Shown here: positions 19,072-27,796 of the stretch, one piece after another | How positions within the stretch are numbered: position 1 is the stretch's first letter | Layout: the number at the start of each line of letters is the position of its first letter | Assembly: GCF_002160495.1 (NCBI RefSeq) | Contig: NZ_NFKR01000001.1 | Coordinates: forward strand, 117,969 to 181,968 | DNA: 64,000 bases | Source: Erysipelatoclostridium sp. An173 | GTDB taxonomy: Bacteria > Bacillota_I > Bacilli_A > Erysipelotrichales > Coprobacillaceae | Direction of reading: 5' to 3' | Program-made: the position numbers and the translations under genes | Notes under the pieces: generated by a model | Databases searched by the model: none | Told to the model about the DNA's origin: nothing | Seen by the model: only the letters and a program-made list of their open reading frames with translations

Positions 19072-20373
19072 ATGAAAAGAAAACTAATAAATTCTTTCAT
19101 CATTCTTTCCGCAAGTTCTGCGATCACTAAACTATTTAGTATCCTTAATCGGATGATTTTAGCACGACAATTATCACAAGAAGCAATGGCTTTATATTTT
19201 CTAGTTATGCCTACTGTTTCTTTATGCATAACTTTAGGACAGCTAGGCATTCCTTCTGCTGTTTTTCGTCTTATTGCCAATCCTAAATACAATAATAAAA
19301 AAATAATCATTTCAGCAATAACTATTAGTCTATTTGCGGGTATCATAGTAATGAGTGCCCTGTTATTTTCTAGTCAATTTATAAGTCATAATTTATTAAA
19401 AAACGATGATGCTTTTTATCCATTATTATCATTAATTTTATTTATCCCACTAGTTGGAATAAGTGGCATTATTAAAAATTATTTTCTCGCTAAACAAAAT
19501 GTATTTTTAGTTGCTAAAGCGGGTTTTATCGAAGAAGCAGCACGTTTAAGTTTTAGTTATATCATGATCAAATCATTTTCTTATTTAGCTAACAATTATT
19601 TAGTAACTTTTGCAATGCTTGCTATGTCTGTTGGCGAACTGGCTTCTATTATCTATTTACTTACAAGATTAAACAAAAAACATTTAGTTATTTTAAACAA
19701 ACAAAAATTAGTAGCTAATTTACAAATTAAGGATATGCTTAATATTGCGATGCCTTTAACCGGCTCTAGACTTTATCAATGTTTAATCAGTTTTTTAGAA
19801 CCAATTGTCTTAGTTTATGTTTTAAGTAAAATCGGTTTAGATAAAACCACAATTCATAATCAATATGCCATAATTAGTGGTTATGTTATTTCCTTACTTG
19901 TAACACCAACATTTTTTAACGGGGTGATTTATCGTTTAATTTTACCTATTATTACTAATGATGTTGCCTATCATCAAATCAAAGCAGCTCGCTATCACCT
20001 TTTAGTTGCCTTAATAGGAAGTGTCATGATCAGTATTCCATTTACCTTGATTTTTTATTTTTTTCCGAAAAATTGTTTACAACTTCTATACAATACCACA
20101 AGTGGTGCCAATTATCTTAAATATATGGCAATTCCATTTACGATCTACTATTTAGGTACACCACTAAGTGCTCTTTTACAGGCTCTAAATAAAAATAAAG
20201 CAATGTTTATTATCAGTATTATTCAATCCACCTTACAAATAATATTAATATTTATTCTTAGTCCGTATTTAAAAGCATTTAGTATTGCCATTAGTACTTT
20301 AATAGGGATTATTTTTTCAACAATTGCTTCAATGATCATTTGTTACAAATATCTGTTTATTGAAAACAAATAA
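19072..20373 (+). CDS. spoVB: SpoVB/MurJ-type polysaccharide flippase
   Basis: This polytopic membrane protein (433 residues, about 12-14 helices) belongs to the MOP superfamily, which flips lipid-linked precursors. SpoVB acts in spore cortex synthesis in Bacillus. The N-terminus (ASSAITKLFSILNRMILAR) and the PSAVFRL region fit this family. The ATG at 19072 has an AAAGGA site. It is divergent from comN, reproducing the Bacillus comN/spoVB arrangement. Lipid II flipping in vegetative growth is possible, and sporulation cannot be judged from this window. Confidence 0.82.
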   Translation: MKRKLINSFIILSASSAITKLFSILNRMILARQLSQEAMALYFLVMPTVSLCITLGQLGIPSAVFRLIANPKYNNKKIIISAITISLFAGIIVMSALLFSSQFISHNLLKNDDAFYPLLSLILFIPLVGISGIIKNYFLAKQNVFLVAKAGFIEEAARLSFSYIMIKSFSYLANNYLVTFAMLAMSVGELASIIYLLTRLNKKHLVILNKQKLVANLQIKDMLNIAMPLTGSRLYQCLISFLEPIVLVYVLSKIGLDKTTIHNQYAIISGYVISLLVTPTFFNGVIYRLILPIITNDVAYHQIKAARYHLLVALIGSVMISIPFTLIFYFFPKNCLQLLYNTTSGANYLKYMAIPFTIYYLGTPLSALLQALNKNKAMFIISIIQSTLQIILIFILSPYLKAFSIAISTLIGIIFSTIASMIICYKYLFIENK

Positions 20374-20376
20374 AAA

Positions 20377-20397
20377 AAGTCCAATCATTTTGGACTT
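20377..20397. terminator. Bidirectional terminator between spoVB and the aminotransferase
   Basis: The stem AAGTCCAA/TTGGACTT has a 5-base loop. A run of seven A on the left gives a strong U tract for the minus-strand unit; the plus side is weaker. Confidence 0.8.
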
Positions 20398-21508
20398 ATT
20401 TATTTTGACTATGTAACCATTTAGAAAAAAGAGCTAATCCAGCTTCAATATCTTCGCTTTTATTAGCAAAGCCAAAACGAAGATGATATTCATTACCAAA
20501 GCAGGCTCCAGGAACAAAAAATACTCCAGTATCTTTTTGTAACTTTTCACATAACTCTCTTGATGGTATTGGTAAATGATACTTTAAAAAAGCTATCGTT
20601 CCTACAGTTGGTACAACACAATCTACCAATGGTTCTTTTTCTAACCAGTCAATTAAGATTTTTCGATTTTTTTCAATAATATTACGACTTCTTTTTAATA
20701 TTGTATTATAGTTTTCTAGAACAATTGATCCTAAATAATCTGATAAATAACCAGTTGAAATAATGTGATAATCACGACGATCATTAATTAATTTAATGAT
20801 TTCATGATTGGCCTTGATCCACCCTAATCTAAGTCCTGCAAATGAAGTGATTTTCGATAATGAAGATGTAGAAATTCCTAAATCATAAAGATCACTAATA
20901 GAAACTTCATCATCCTTTAATCCTTGATAAACTTCATCACAGAAAATATAAATATTTTTTTCTTTAGCAATTTCTATTAATTGCATCAAAAATTCTTTAG
21001 TATATTTAGTACTAGTAGGATTATTAGGATTGACTAAACAAATCATTTTTGTCTGCTCATTAATTGCCTCTTTAAATTCATCGATATCAGGAATCCAATT
21101 ATTTTCTTCTTTTAATTCAATCAATGAAGTTGCTACTTGCAATGATTTAGGAAATGAGTAGAACTGCTGATAAGTAGGAGTAACTGTTATAATATGATCA
21201 CCTGGATTTAATAAACTAATTAATACTAACTCGTTTGCATTTATACACCCTTGCGTGATTGTTATATTATCAATATCTCCTGTTTTATACAATTTACAAA
21301 TCTGACTTCTTAATCTTTCACTACCAACAATTGGACCATAATCTAGTTTTGTTGTTAAAATATCATTAAGAATTTTATCACGATTACCACTTAATTCTAA
21401 TAAATCATTTATGCTCATTGAAGCAACACAAGTTTCCGCTAAATTATAGCGATAATCAACTTCATGTTCTGTCATCCATAATTCAACATCAAATAAATCA
21501 ATTTTCAT
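20396..21508 (-). CDS. Class I/II pyridoxal-phosphate aminotransferase
   Basis: This is a fold-type I PLP enzyme of 370 residues. Visible motifs are NPNNPTS, the Asp of FCDEVY, and the PLP lysine in SSLSKITSFAGLRLGW. The substrate is not evident. It ends a transport operon: its ATG overlaps the stop of the ABC ATPase gene by one base (TAATG). This suggests it acts on the imported amino acid or its product. If the T-box is read as Arg, an arginine- or ornithine-linked transamination is possible, but that is inference. Confidence 0.8.
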   Translation of the reverse strand: MKIDLFDVELWMTEHEVDYRYNLAETCVASMSINDLLELSGNRDKILNDILTTKLDYGPIVGSERLRSQICKLYKTGDIDNITITQGCINANELVLISLLNPGDHIITVTPTYQQFYSFPKSLQVATSLIELKEENNWIPDIDEFKEAINEQTKMICLVNPNNPTSTKYTKEFLMQLIEIAKEKNIYIFCDEVYQGLKDDEVSISDLYDLGISTSSLSKITSFAGLRLGWIKANHEIIKLINDRRDYHIISTGYLSDYLGSIVLENYNTILKRSRNIIEKNRKILIDWLEKEPLVDCVVPTVGTIAFLKYHLPIPSRELCEKLQKDTGVFFVPGACFGNEYHLRFGFANKSEDIEAGLALFSKWLHSQNK

Positions 21509-22233
21509 TAGTGCATCACCTTGCTTAAAAAGTCAATAGCCCGTTTAGATTTTGGGTTAGTAAAGAACTCTTCAGCAGGTGCCTCTTCAATAATCCGACC
21601 TTCTTCTAAGAAAATTACACGATCACCAACGTTTCTAGCAAAACCCATTTCATGAGTAACGACTACCATCGTCATTCCTTCTTTAGCTAGTTCTTGCATT
21701 ACTTCAAGAACTTCAATAACCATTTCTGGATCTAGGGCACTAGTTGGTTCATCAAAAAGCATAACTTCAGGATTCATACATAGAGAACGAGCAATCGCTA
21801 CCCTTTGTTTTTGTCCCCCTGAAAGCTTATTTGGATATTCATCTTGTTTATCTAATAATCCAACGCGGTCTAAATATTTTTGAGCAACAGCAATTGCTTC
21901 ATCTTCACTGCGATTTAAAACTTTAATCTGTGCTAAAGTTAAATTTTCTAAAACCGTCTTGTGTGGGAATAAATTAAAATGTTGGAAAACAAATCCCATT
22001 TTCTTCAATAGTTGACTATAATTTTCACTATCTTCATTAAATTCCTGACCATCAATAAATATCTTTCCTTCTTCAGGCTTTTCTAAACCAATGATACATC
22101 TTAAAACAGTACTTTTACCAGATCCTGAAGGTCCAATAAGTGAAACAATTTCACCTTTTTTTATTTCTAATGAAACATCATTAACAGCAACTAAATCATT
22201 AAATTTTTTAGTTATATGTTCTACCTTAATCAC
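21508..22233 (-). CDS. Amino-acid ABC transporter ATP-binding protein
   Basis: This is the nucleotide-binding subunit of a polar amino-acid importer (GlnQ/HisP family, 241 residues). Walker A is GPSGSGKST, the signature is LSGGQKQR, Walker B is [14 protein letters not shown], and the H-loop is VVVTHEMG. The start is a GTG at 22233 that overlaps the permease stop by 8 bases. It is downstream of permease and binding-protein genes and upstream of the aminotransferase. Confidence 0.93.
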   Translation of the reverse strand: MIKVEHITKKFNDLVAVNDVSLEIKKGEIVSLIGPSGSGKSTVLRCIIGLEKPEEGKIFIDGQEFNEDSENYSQLLKKMGFVFQHFNLFPHKTVLENLTLAQIKVLNRSEDEAIAVAQKYLDRVGLLDKQDEYPNKLSGGQKQRVAIARSLCMNPEVMLFDEPTSALDPEMVIEVLEVMQELAKEGMTMVVVTHEMGFARNVGDRVIFLEEGRIIEEAPAEEFFTNPKSKRAIDFLSKVMH

Positions 22234-22909
22234 TTACAGCTAACTTCCTTTCTACATATCTTCCGACATATGAAATACTAATGGTCATAATTAAATATAA
22301 TACAGCCGCCATACAATATGGAGACATTACATCAAAATATTGAGTTCCAATTACTTGAGCTGATCTTAATAATTCAACAGCACCAATACAACTAATTAAT
22401 GATGAGTCTTTTATTAAAGTTATGAATTCACTAATCATTGGTGGGACAATTCTTTTAAAGGCTTGTGGCAAGATAACTAACTGCATTGTTTGACGATGTG
22501 TTAATCCTAATGTTTTACAAGCTTCCCATTGCCCTTTATCAACACCATTAATTCCACTTCTAATTAATTCAGTTGAATAAGCACCACTATTAATACTCAT
22601 AGCAATTACCCCAATTACATAGGTATTAATTCTTAAAACACCACCAGTAATTGCTGTATAGATTGATGGAACAACTGAAAACAGTAATAATATTTGTAAT
22701 AACATCGGTGTACCACGAATAATTTCTACATAAACATTTCCAATAATTCTAAAAATACGATATTTAGAACGTTTAGCCGTAGCACCCAAAATCCCGAATA
22801 TTAAACCGATAAAAAGAGAGAGAGCCGCAATAATTAGCGACACCACAGCTCCTTTTACTAAGTATAAAATATTTTCAGGGGTAAAAATTTCATTAAATGC
22901 AACAAACAT
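22226..22909 (-). CDS. Amino-acid ABC transporter permease
   Basis: This is an inner-membrane subunit of the HisM/GlnP family with about five helices. The EAA-loop motif [20 protein letters not shown] (residues about 125-144) contacts the ATPase. The ATG at 22909 has a GAGGTAA site, preferred to a TTG one codon upstream. Only one permease gene is present, so it probably forms a homodimer. It lies between the binding protein and the ATPase. Confidence 0.93.
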   Translation of the reverse strand: MFVAFNEIFTPENILYLVKGAVVSLIIAALSLFIGLIFGILGATAKRSKYRIFRIIGNVYVEIIRGTPMLLQILLLFSVVPSIYTAITGGVLRINTYVIGVIAMSINSGAYSTELIRSGINGVDKGQWEACKTLGLTHRQTMQLVILPQAFKRIVPPMISEFITLIKDSSLISCIGAVELLRSAQVIGTQYFDVMSPYCMAAVLYLIMTISISYVGRYVERKLAVSD

Positions 22910-22926
22910 CAATAATTACCTCTTTA

Positions 22927-23712
22927 CTAATCTTCTAATTTTAATAAACCATATTCATCACATAATTGAGTATATTCATCAGATGCTAAGAATTTTTCAA
23001 TACATTTATTAATTTTTTCAATTAATTCAGTATTTCCTTCTTTAGCAATAACATAGTTTTCTTCATCCATTAATGATTCATCAAGATAAACGAATTGACC
23101 ATTATTTACATAGTTTTTAGCTACTGCTAAGTCAACGATTACTGCATCATATTGATGAGATGATAAACCTGTAAACATATCTTGAACATCAGTCATACTT
23201 ACAACTTCAGCCCCTTCAACTTCATTAGCAGCATCTTCTCCAGTAGATCCTGTTTGAGCAGCAATTCTTTTACCATTTAAATCACTAACTTCTTTAATAT
23301 CAGTATCACTTGGCATAACAGCTACTTGAGCAGTAGCAGTATATGGATCAGACCATTCAACACGACGACTTTCATCATAAGTAAAACCAGAAATACCTAA
23401 ATCAATTTGATCTCCTTGAAGTTGAGTAATAATGTTATCAAAATCCATTTGTTTGAATTCTAAATTGTATGTTACACCTTCATCTTCAGTCAAATATTGT
23501 TCAAATAATTTTACCATTTCAGCATCGAAACCAACAATATTATTATTAGTATCTAATGATTCATATGGTGGATAATCTGGTGAAACACCAATTGTTAATG
23601 TAACAGAGTCATCAGAGCTGTTATTAGAACTTTCATTATCTGAATTTCCTCCACAGCCAACCATTGTAAATACTAAAGCACCAATTAATAAACCTTTGAA
23701 TAATTTTTTCAT
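22927..23712 (-). CDS. Amino-acid ABC transporter substrate-binding lipoprotein
   Basis: This solute-binding protein of family 3 captures an amino acid outside the membrane. The N-terminus is a lipoprotein signal with lipobox MVGC (C20), followed by a Ser/Asn/Asp linker. The SBP_bac_3 core has VSPDYPPYE and GFDAEMVKL. I place the start at the ATG at 23712 with a GAGGAGAAGG ribosome site; upstream in-frame codons lie in the T-box terminator. It is first in the importer operon. Basic amino acids are a reasonable guess given the T-box. Confidence 0.92.
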   Translation of the reverse strand: MKKLFKGLLIGALVFTMVGCGGNSDNESSNNSSDDSVTLTIGVSPDYPPYESLDTNNNIVGFDAEMVKLFEQYLTEDEGVTYNLEFKQMDFDNIITQLQGDQIDLGISGFTYDESRRVEWSDPYTATAQVAVMPSDTDIKEVSDLNGKRIAAQTGSTGEDAANEVEGAEVVSMTDVQDMFTGLSSHQYDAVIVDLAVAKNYVNNGQFVYLDESLMDEENYVIAKEGNTELIEKINKCIEKFLASDEYTQLCDEYGLLKLED

Positions 23713-23742
23713 TTTCCTTCTCCTCTCTTGATAAAATAAAAA

Positions 23743-23968
23743 GTCTCTTAGCAACATGCTAAGAGACGAATAATTCCGCGGTACCACTCTTATTGATATA
23801 ATAATATATCCACTCTTGTCTTTAAAGCAGACTTACTGACTACCCTACTATTAGTTCAAATAGTCCCCTCAAAAGTGCGGTTCATTCAATCTATTTACTA
23901 ACCTTCCACCATCGTTAGCTCGCTATCAAACTCAATTAAATTACTCTCTTTTTCATCAGGTTTAACAC
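23743..23968 (-). promoter_or_regulatory. T-box riboswitch of the amino-acid importer (Arg, possibly Pro)
   Basis: The core GTGGTACCGCGG (complement of 23777-23788) precedes a terminator stem (23743-23753 and 23757-23767) with a U-rich tail. The specifier loop reads GAACCGCACUUUUGAG. CGC (Arg, 23877-23879) is followed by the usual A. CCG (Pro) directly after GAA is the alternative. Confidence 0.9.
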
Positions 23969-23974
23969 TTAAAC

Positions 23975-24002
23975 ATTATAAAAATATTTTTTTAGATGTC
24001 AA
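23975..24002 (-). promoter_or_regulatory. Sigma-A promoter of the amino-acid importer operon
   Basis: A perfect TTGACA -35 box (23997-24002) and a perfect TATAAT -10 box (23975-23980) are 16 bases apart. Confidence 0.9.
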
Positions 24003-24011
24003 TAGTTTTTA

Positions 24012-24266
24012 CTATTTATGATTAAGAAAATTATCTTTAATCGCCGTAATTTGATCACTAAACATCCTTAATGGCTCATTATAAGTCTCTAATTCTTCAA
24101 TTACTTCATCAAGCATTTCATTAGTTTGTTGAATCTTTTTTACGTTATTATGATACAATTTTGTATTCTGACGTTTCCTTTCTTCACTTTTCAATAAGAA
24201 ATAACATCCTAAAATCAATAACACAAAAATTGCTACAATCATCATTAACCATTTTAAAAATTCCAT
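24012..24266 (-). CDS. Small single-pass membrane protein of unknown function
   Basis: I do not recognise this 84-residue protein. One hydrophobic helix spans about residues 4-25, followed by a basic stretch and a helical, Glu/Asn-rich tail that looks coiled-coil. The ATG at 24266 has an AGGTGAT ribosome site. It lies 28 bases after the HAD phosphatase on the same strand and may be co-transcribed with it. Its stop lies about 10 bases ahead of the importer promoter. Confidence 0.6.
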   Translation of the reverse strand: MEFLKWLMMIVAIFVLLILGCYFLLKSEERKRQNTKLYHNNVKKIQQTNEMLDEVIEELETYNEPLRMFSDQITAIKDNFLNHK

Positions 24267-24294
24267 ACTATCACCTATTTATAGTATACCACAT

Positions 24295-25059
24295 TTAATC
24301 AATCCAGCCAAAATATTTACAGGCAAATTCAATACCATCTTCTTTATTTGATTTAGTAACAAAGGTAGCTGCCTTTTTTACTTCATCGATAGCATTACCC
24401 ATGGCAATTGAACAAGGAGCTTGTTTCATCATAGAAATATCATTAATCCCATCGCCAAAAACAACAATATCTTGTGGATTTCCTTTTAATATATCAACCA
24501 TTTTTAAAATACCTTGATATTTTTCAATCGGCTCAACTATCAGTTGATCGCCATGATAACGCATATAGCCTAATTTATGAATTGATTTTAATAAAGATTC
24601 TTGTTTAGGTGTTGCCATGATAAAAATTTTAAAAATTTGATCAACTTGATGAAAATCCAATGTTTCATCGATTATTAAATCACCTGGTAAATGATACCCA
24701 TTTATCCAGTCATTACAGCTATATAATTGAGGATTATCACCTAAAGAAACAGCAAATGGAAAATGATTTTCTAAACATTCATCGATTATCTCTAAACAAA
24801 TTTCACGGTTTAATGGTTCAATTCCCAATAATTTACCATTAATTACTAACCCATTGCCACCATCACAAACTAAATTATCAATCTTAGAAGTTTTACTAAA
24901 TTCCATTGCCATCCAATGAGCTCGACCTGTTGCAATAGCGACAAAATGACCATTAGCCCTTAATTTATCTAATGTTTTAAAAGTTGATGGTAAAACAATT
25001 CCACCAGGATTATCATTCGTTAATGTTCCATCAATATCAAAAAAGAAAAACTTTTTCAT
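24295..25059 (-). CDS. HAD-superfamily (Cof-type) sugar or nucleotide phosphatase
   Basis: This 254-residue Cof-like hydrolase dephosphorylates small phospho-metabolites. Motif I is FFDIDGTLTND (nucleophile and acid Asp), motif II is IATGR, and motif IV is VFGDGINDISMM. A C2-type cap lies between motifs II and III. The substrate cannot be predicted. The ATG at 25059 has a GGTGAG ribosome site. It precedes a small membrane protein gene. Confidence 0.88.
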   Translation of the reverse strand: MKKFFFFDIDGTLTNDNPGGIVLPSTFKTLDKLRANGHFVAIATGRAHWMAMEFSKTSKIDNLVCDGGNGLVINGKLLGIEPLNREICLEIIDECLENHFPFAVSLGDNPQLYSCNDWINGYHLPGDLIIDETLDFHQVDQIFKIFIMATPKQESLLKSIHKLGYMRYHGDQLIVEPIEKYQGILKMVDILKGNPQDIVVFGDGINDISMMKQAPCSIAMGNAIDEVKKAATFVTKSNKEDGIEFACKYFGWID

Positions 25060-25118
25060 AAACTCACCACCTTATAAAGTTATTATAATGTATTAATTAA
25101 AAATGACAACTAAGAAAA

Positions 25119-25889
25119 TTATTTATCCAGTAAATATATTGCAAATTCAATCGCTAAATCAACAATAGTATTTTTTTGATCAATTTTTTCTTCGTTATCC
25201 AAACTGCGCAGTTCATAATTTTCACTACCAAGATTATCTGCACTATAAAAAAACTGTGTTATTTCATAATCTCTAAATTTGGCTAAAGCTGCTATAGCTG
25301 AACATTCCATATCAACACATATACATCCTTGCTCTTTGCGGATCTTAACTTTATTTACTGTTTCTCGATAAATAGCATCATTGCTCCAAACCTTTCCAAC
25401 AGTATAATTAATCTTTTTCATCTTTAAAAATGCAAGTAAGTCATCGAATCGCTTAACATTAACAGCTATTTCATGACCAGCTTTTACATAATGATAACTA
25501 GTCCCTTCATCTCGAATTGCCTTGTCTGGTACAATAATTGAACAATCTTTAATATTAGCATCTAATACTCCACAAGTTCCAAAAACAACAAGTTTTTCAA
25601 CCCCTAAAGCAAATAATTCTTCATATTCACAAACTAACGTAGGTGCTCCTACCTGGGCCATAATTAAACCAATTTCATAAGTATCAATTTTAAGGCAGTA
25701 AAATGGTAATTTGCCATTAGCACTTTTCAAATAAGCAACAACATGATGCGGATATTTTTTTTAAGCATTTTCAATTAAATTATTAGCAAAAACACTAACT
25801 GCAATTTTAGGACAGTAATTAATTTTTTCAACAATATCAGCAGGATTGAAAATAGCTTGAGGATTGTCATCAAAAGTATATTTATCCAT
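25119..25889 (-). pseudogene. Uridine phosphorylase-like nucleoside phosphorylase with an in-frame stop
   Basis: The gene starts at the ATG at 25889 with an AGGAG ribosome site. It reads 42 codons (MDKYTFDDNPQAIFNPADIV and onward), meets TAA at 25761-25763, and continues in the same frame to 25119 as a nucleoside phosphorylase. The downstream part shows FGTCGVLD and the nucleoside-binding VDMECSAIAAL. The stop sits beside a run of eight A; a single A-to-T change in a Lys codon would explain it. A TTG at 25730 could give a 203-residue fragment lacking the N-terminal strand. It is a recent pseudogene, a sequencing error, or a readthrough case. The intact family phosphorolyses uridine or purine nucleosides. 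Confidence 0.75.
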
Positions 25890-25906
25890 TTTTTTACTCC
25901 TAAATA

Positions 25907-27640
25907 TTATTTATTAAAATTCATTTTATACAATGTTGCATATTGCCCATTTTTAGCCATCAATTCTTCATGTGTTCCTTGTTCTACAATTCCTTCAGGT
26001 GAAAGTACACAAATTCGTTTAGCATTTTTGATTGTTGATAGACGATGAGCAATAACTAAAGTAGTTCGATTTTTAGCTAATGACTCTAAAGATTTTTGAA
26101 CAATATATTCACTTTCATTATCAAGAGCACTAGTAGCTTCGTCAAAAATTAAAATAGGTGGATTTTTTAAAAATACTCGAGCTATACTTAAACGCTGTTT
26201 TTGACCACCAGATAACTTAACGCCACGTTGACCGCAATCTGTATAATAACCATCAGGTAATTCCATGATAAAATCATGAGCATTAGCTTTTTTAGCTGCT
26301 GCAATAACTTCTTCATCACTAGCATCATTACGTCCATAACGAATATTATCTAAAATTGTACCAGCAAATAAATAAACATCTTGTTGGACAATACCAATAT
26401 TTTGTCGCAATGAATTTAGTTTGATATCTTTTATATTTTGATCATCGATTAAAATATTTCCAGCACTAACTTCATAAAAACGCGGTAATAAAGAACAAAT
26501 AGTCGTTTTACCAGCTCCCGACATTCCTACTAAAGCCACATATTCACCAGGCTCGATTTTTAGATTTATATCCTTTAAAATATAATCACTATTTTCATTA
26601 TATCGAAAATCAACATGCTGATATTCAATCTTCCCTTTGACATTTGTTAAATCTTTAGCATCTTTAGAATCTGTTATATCTGGTTCGATTTCTAAAATTT
26701 CCATAAAACGTTCAAAACCAGTAATTCCATCTTGGAACTGTTCAGTAAAGTTAATAAATTTCTTTACTGGATCGATAAGATTATTTACATAAAGTAAAAA
26801 AGCAATTAAATCAGGTGTCGTTAAAGTTTCTTTAGAAATAAAAATAGCTCCAAAGAATACTGCTACAACTGTAATCATACTAGTAAAAGCACCAAGACCT
26901 GAATGGAATCTTCCCATATAATAGTAACTATTACGTTTGCTTTTTACATAACGATTGTTTTCGTGATGAAATCGATCAATTTCATAATCTTCATTACTAA
27001 AACTTTTTACAACCCTGATTCCCGATAAATTATCTTCTAAACGCGCATTAATATCACCAACACGTTGCTTATTTTTTTTATAAGCTTTTTTCATCTTTTT
27101 ATTATAATAAATAATAAAAGCTCCCATGACTGGTATAAAAGCAAAAATAATCAGTGTTAATTTTAAATTAATTGTTGCTAAAATGATAAAAGCCCCAAAA
27201 AACTTAATTAGCGATATTACAATATCTTCAGGACCATGATGATATAATTCAGTTAATGAAAATAAATCATTTGTAAGTCGAGACATCAATTGTCCGGTTT
27301 TTTGTTCATCATAAAAACTAAAAGACAATTTTTGATAATGTAAAAAAAGCTCATTTCGTAAGTCACGTTCCATCAATACACCCATTACATGGCCTTGATA
27401 AGCAATAAAATAATTACATAAATACTCAATAACAACTAGAACAACCATTATTAATCCTAATTTATAGATAATCATAATATCAAAATTAGCATCTATTAAA
27501 ACCGTCCCTGTAATATATCTAGTAATCATTGGAAAAACTAAGGTTACTCCAGCACCAACGATTGCACAAAACATATCAGCCAAAAACAGTTTCCAATATG
27601 GTCGATAATACGATAAAAACTTCTTTGTCCTTGCAGACAT
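25907..27640 (-). CDS. ABC exporter half-transporter (MsbA/multidrug type)
   Basis: This 577-residue protein fuses a six-helix membrane domain (about residues 1-310) to a nucleotide-binding domain (about 335-577). Walker A is GMSGAGKTT, the signature is LSGGQKQR, Walker B is ILIFDEATSALD, and the H-loop is VIAHRLST. It likely works as a homodimer exporting a lipid, drug or peptide. No partner half-transporter is adjacent. The interrupted nucleoside phosphorylase follows 17 bases downstream. Substrate is unknown. Confidence 0.9.
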   Translation of the reverse strand: MSARTKKFLSYYRPYWKLFLADMFCAIVGAGVTLVFPMITRYITGTVLIDANFDIMIIYKLGLIMVVLVVIEYLCNYFIAYQGHVMGVLMERDLRNELFLHYQKLSFSFYDEQKTGQLMSRLTNDLFSLTELYHHGPEDIVISLIKFFGAFIILATINLKLTLIIFAFIPVMGAFIIYYNKKMKKAYKKNKQRVGDINARLEDNLSGIRVVKSFSNEDYEIDRFHHENNRYVKSKRNSYYYMGRFHSGLGAFTSMITVVAVFFGAIFISKETLTTPDLIAFLLYVNNLIDPVKKFINFTEQFQDGITGFERFMEILEIEPDITDSKDAKDLTNVKGKIEYQHVDFRYNENSDYILKDINLKIEPGEYVALVGMSGAGKTTICSLLPRFYEVSAGNILIDDQNIKDIKLNSLRQNIGIVQQDVYLFAGTILDNIRYGRNDASDEEVIAAAKKANAHDFIMELPDGYYTDCGQRGVKLSGGQKQRLSIARVFLKNPPILIFDEATSALDNESEYIVQKSLESLAKNRTTLVIAHRLSTIKNAKRICVLSPEGIVEQGTHEELMAKNGQYATLYKMNFNK

Positions 27641-27723
27641 TACCTATCCCCCCTAATACTTTATCTATAATACCATAAATAAAATTATTTTTTAACAATA
27701 AGTAATTCTCCAATAACTAATTG

Positions 27724-27760
27724 TTAAGATTACGTTAAGCTAATTTACATCTTCTTAATG
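27724..27760 (+). promoter_or_regulatory. Candidate PhoP/PhoB-type box upstream of the phosphate cotransporter
   Basis: Four TTAA-like repeats occur with about one helical turn spacing: TTAAGA (27724), TTAAGC (27735), TTTACA (27744) and TTAATG (27755). They precede a TATATT-like -10 region near 27763. PhoP boxes in Bacillus are 11-bp spaced TT(A/T)ACA-like repeats. This is a resemblance, not proof. Confidence 0.4.
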
Positions 27761-27796
27761 TTTATATATTATGACATTATATAGGGGTGTGATCAT

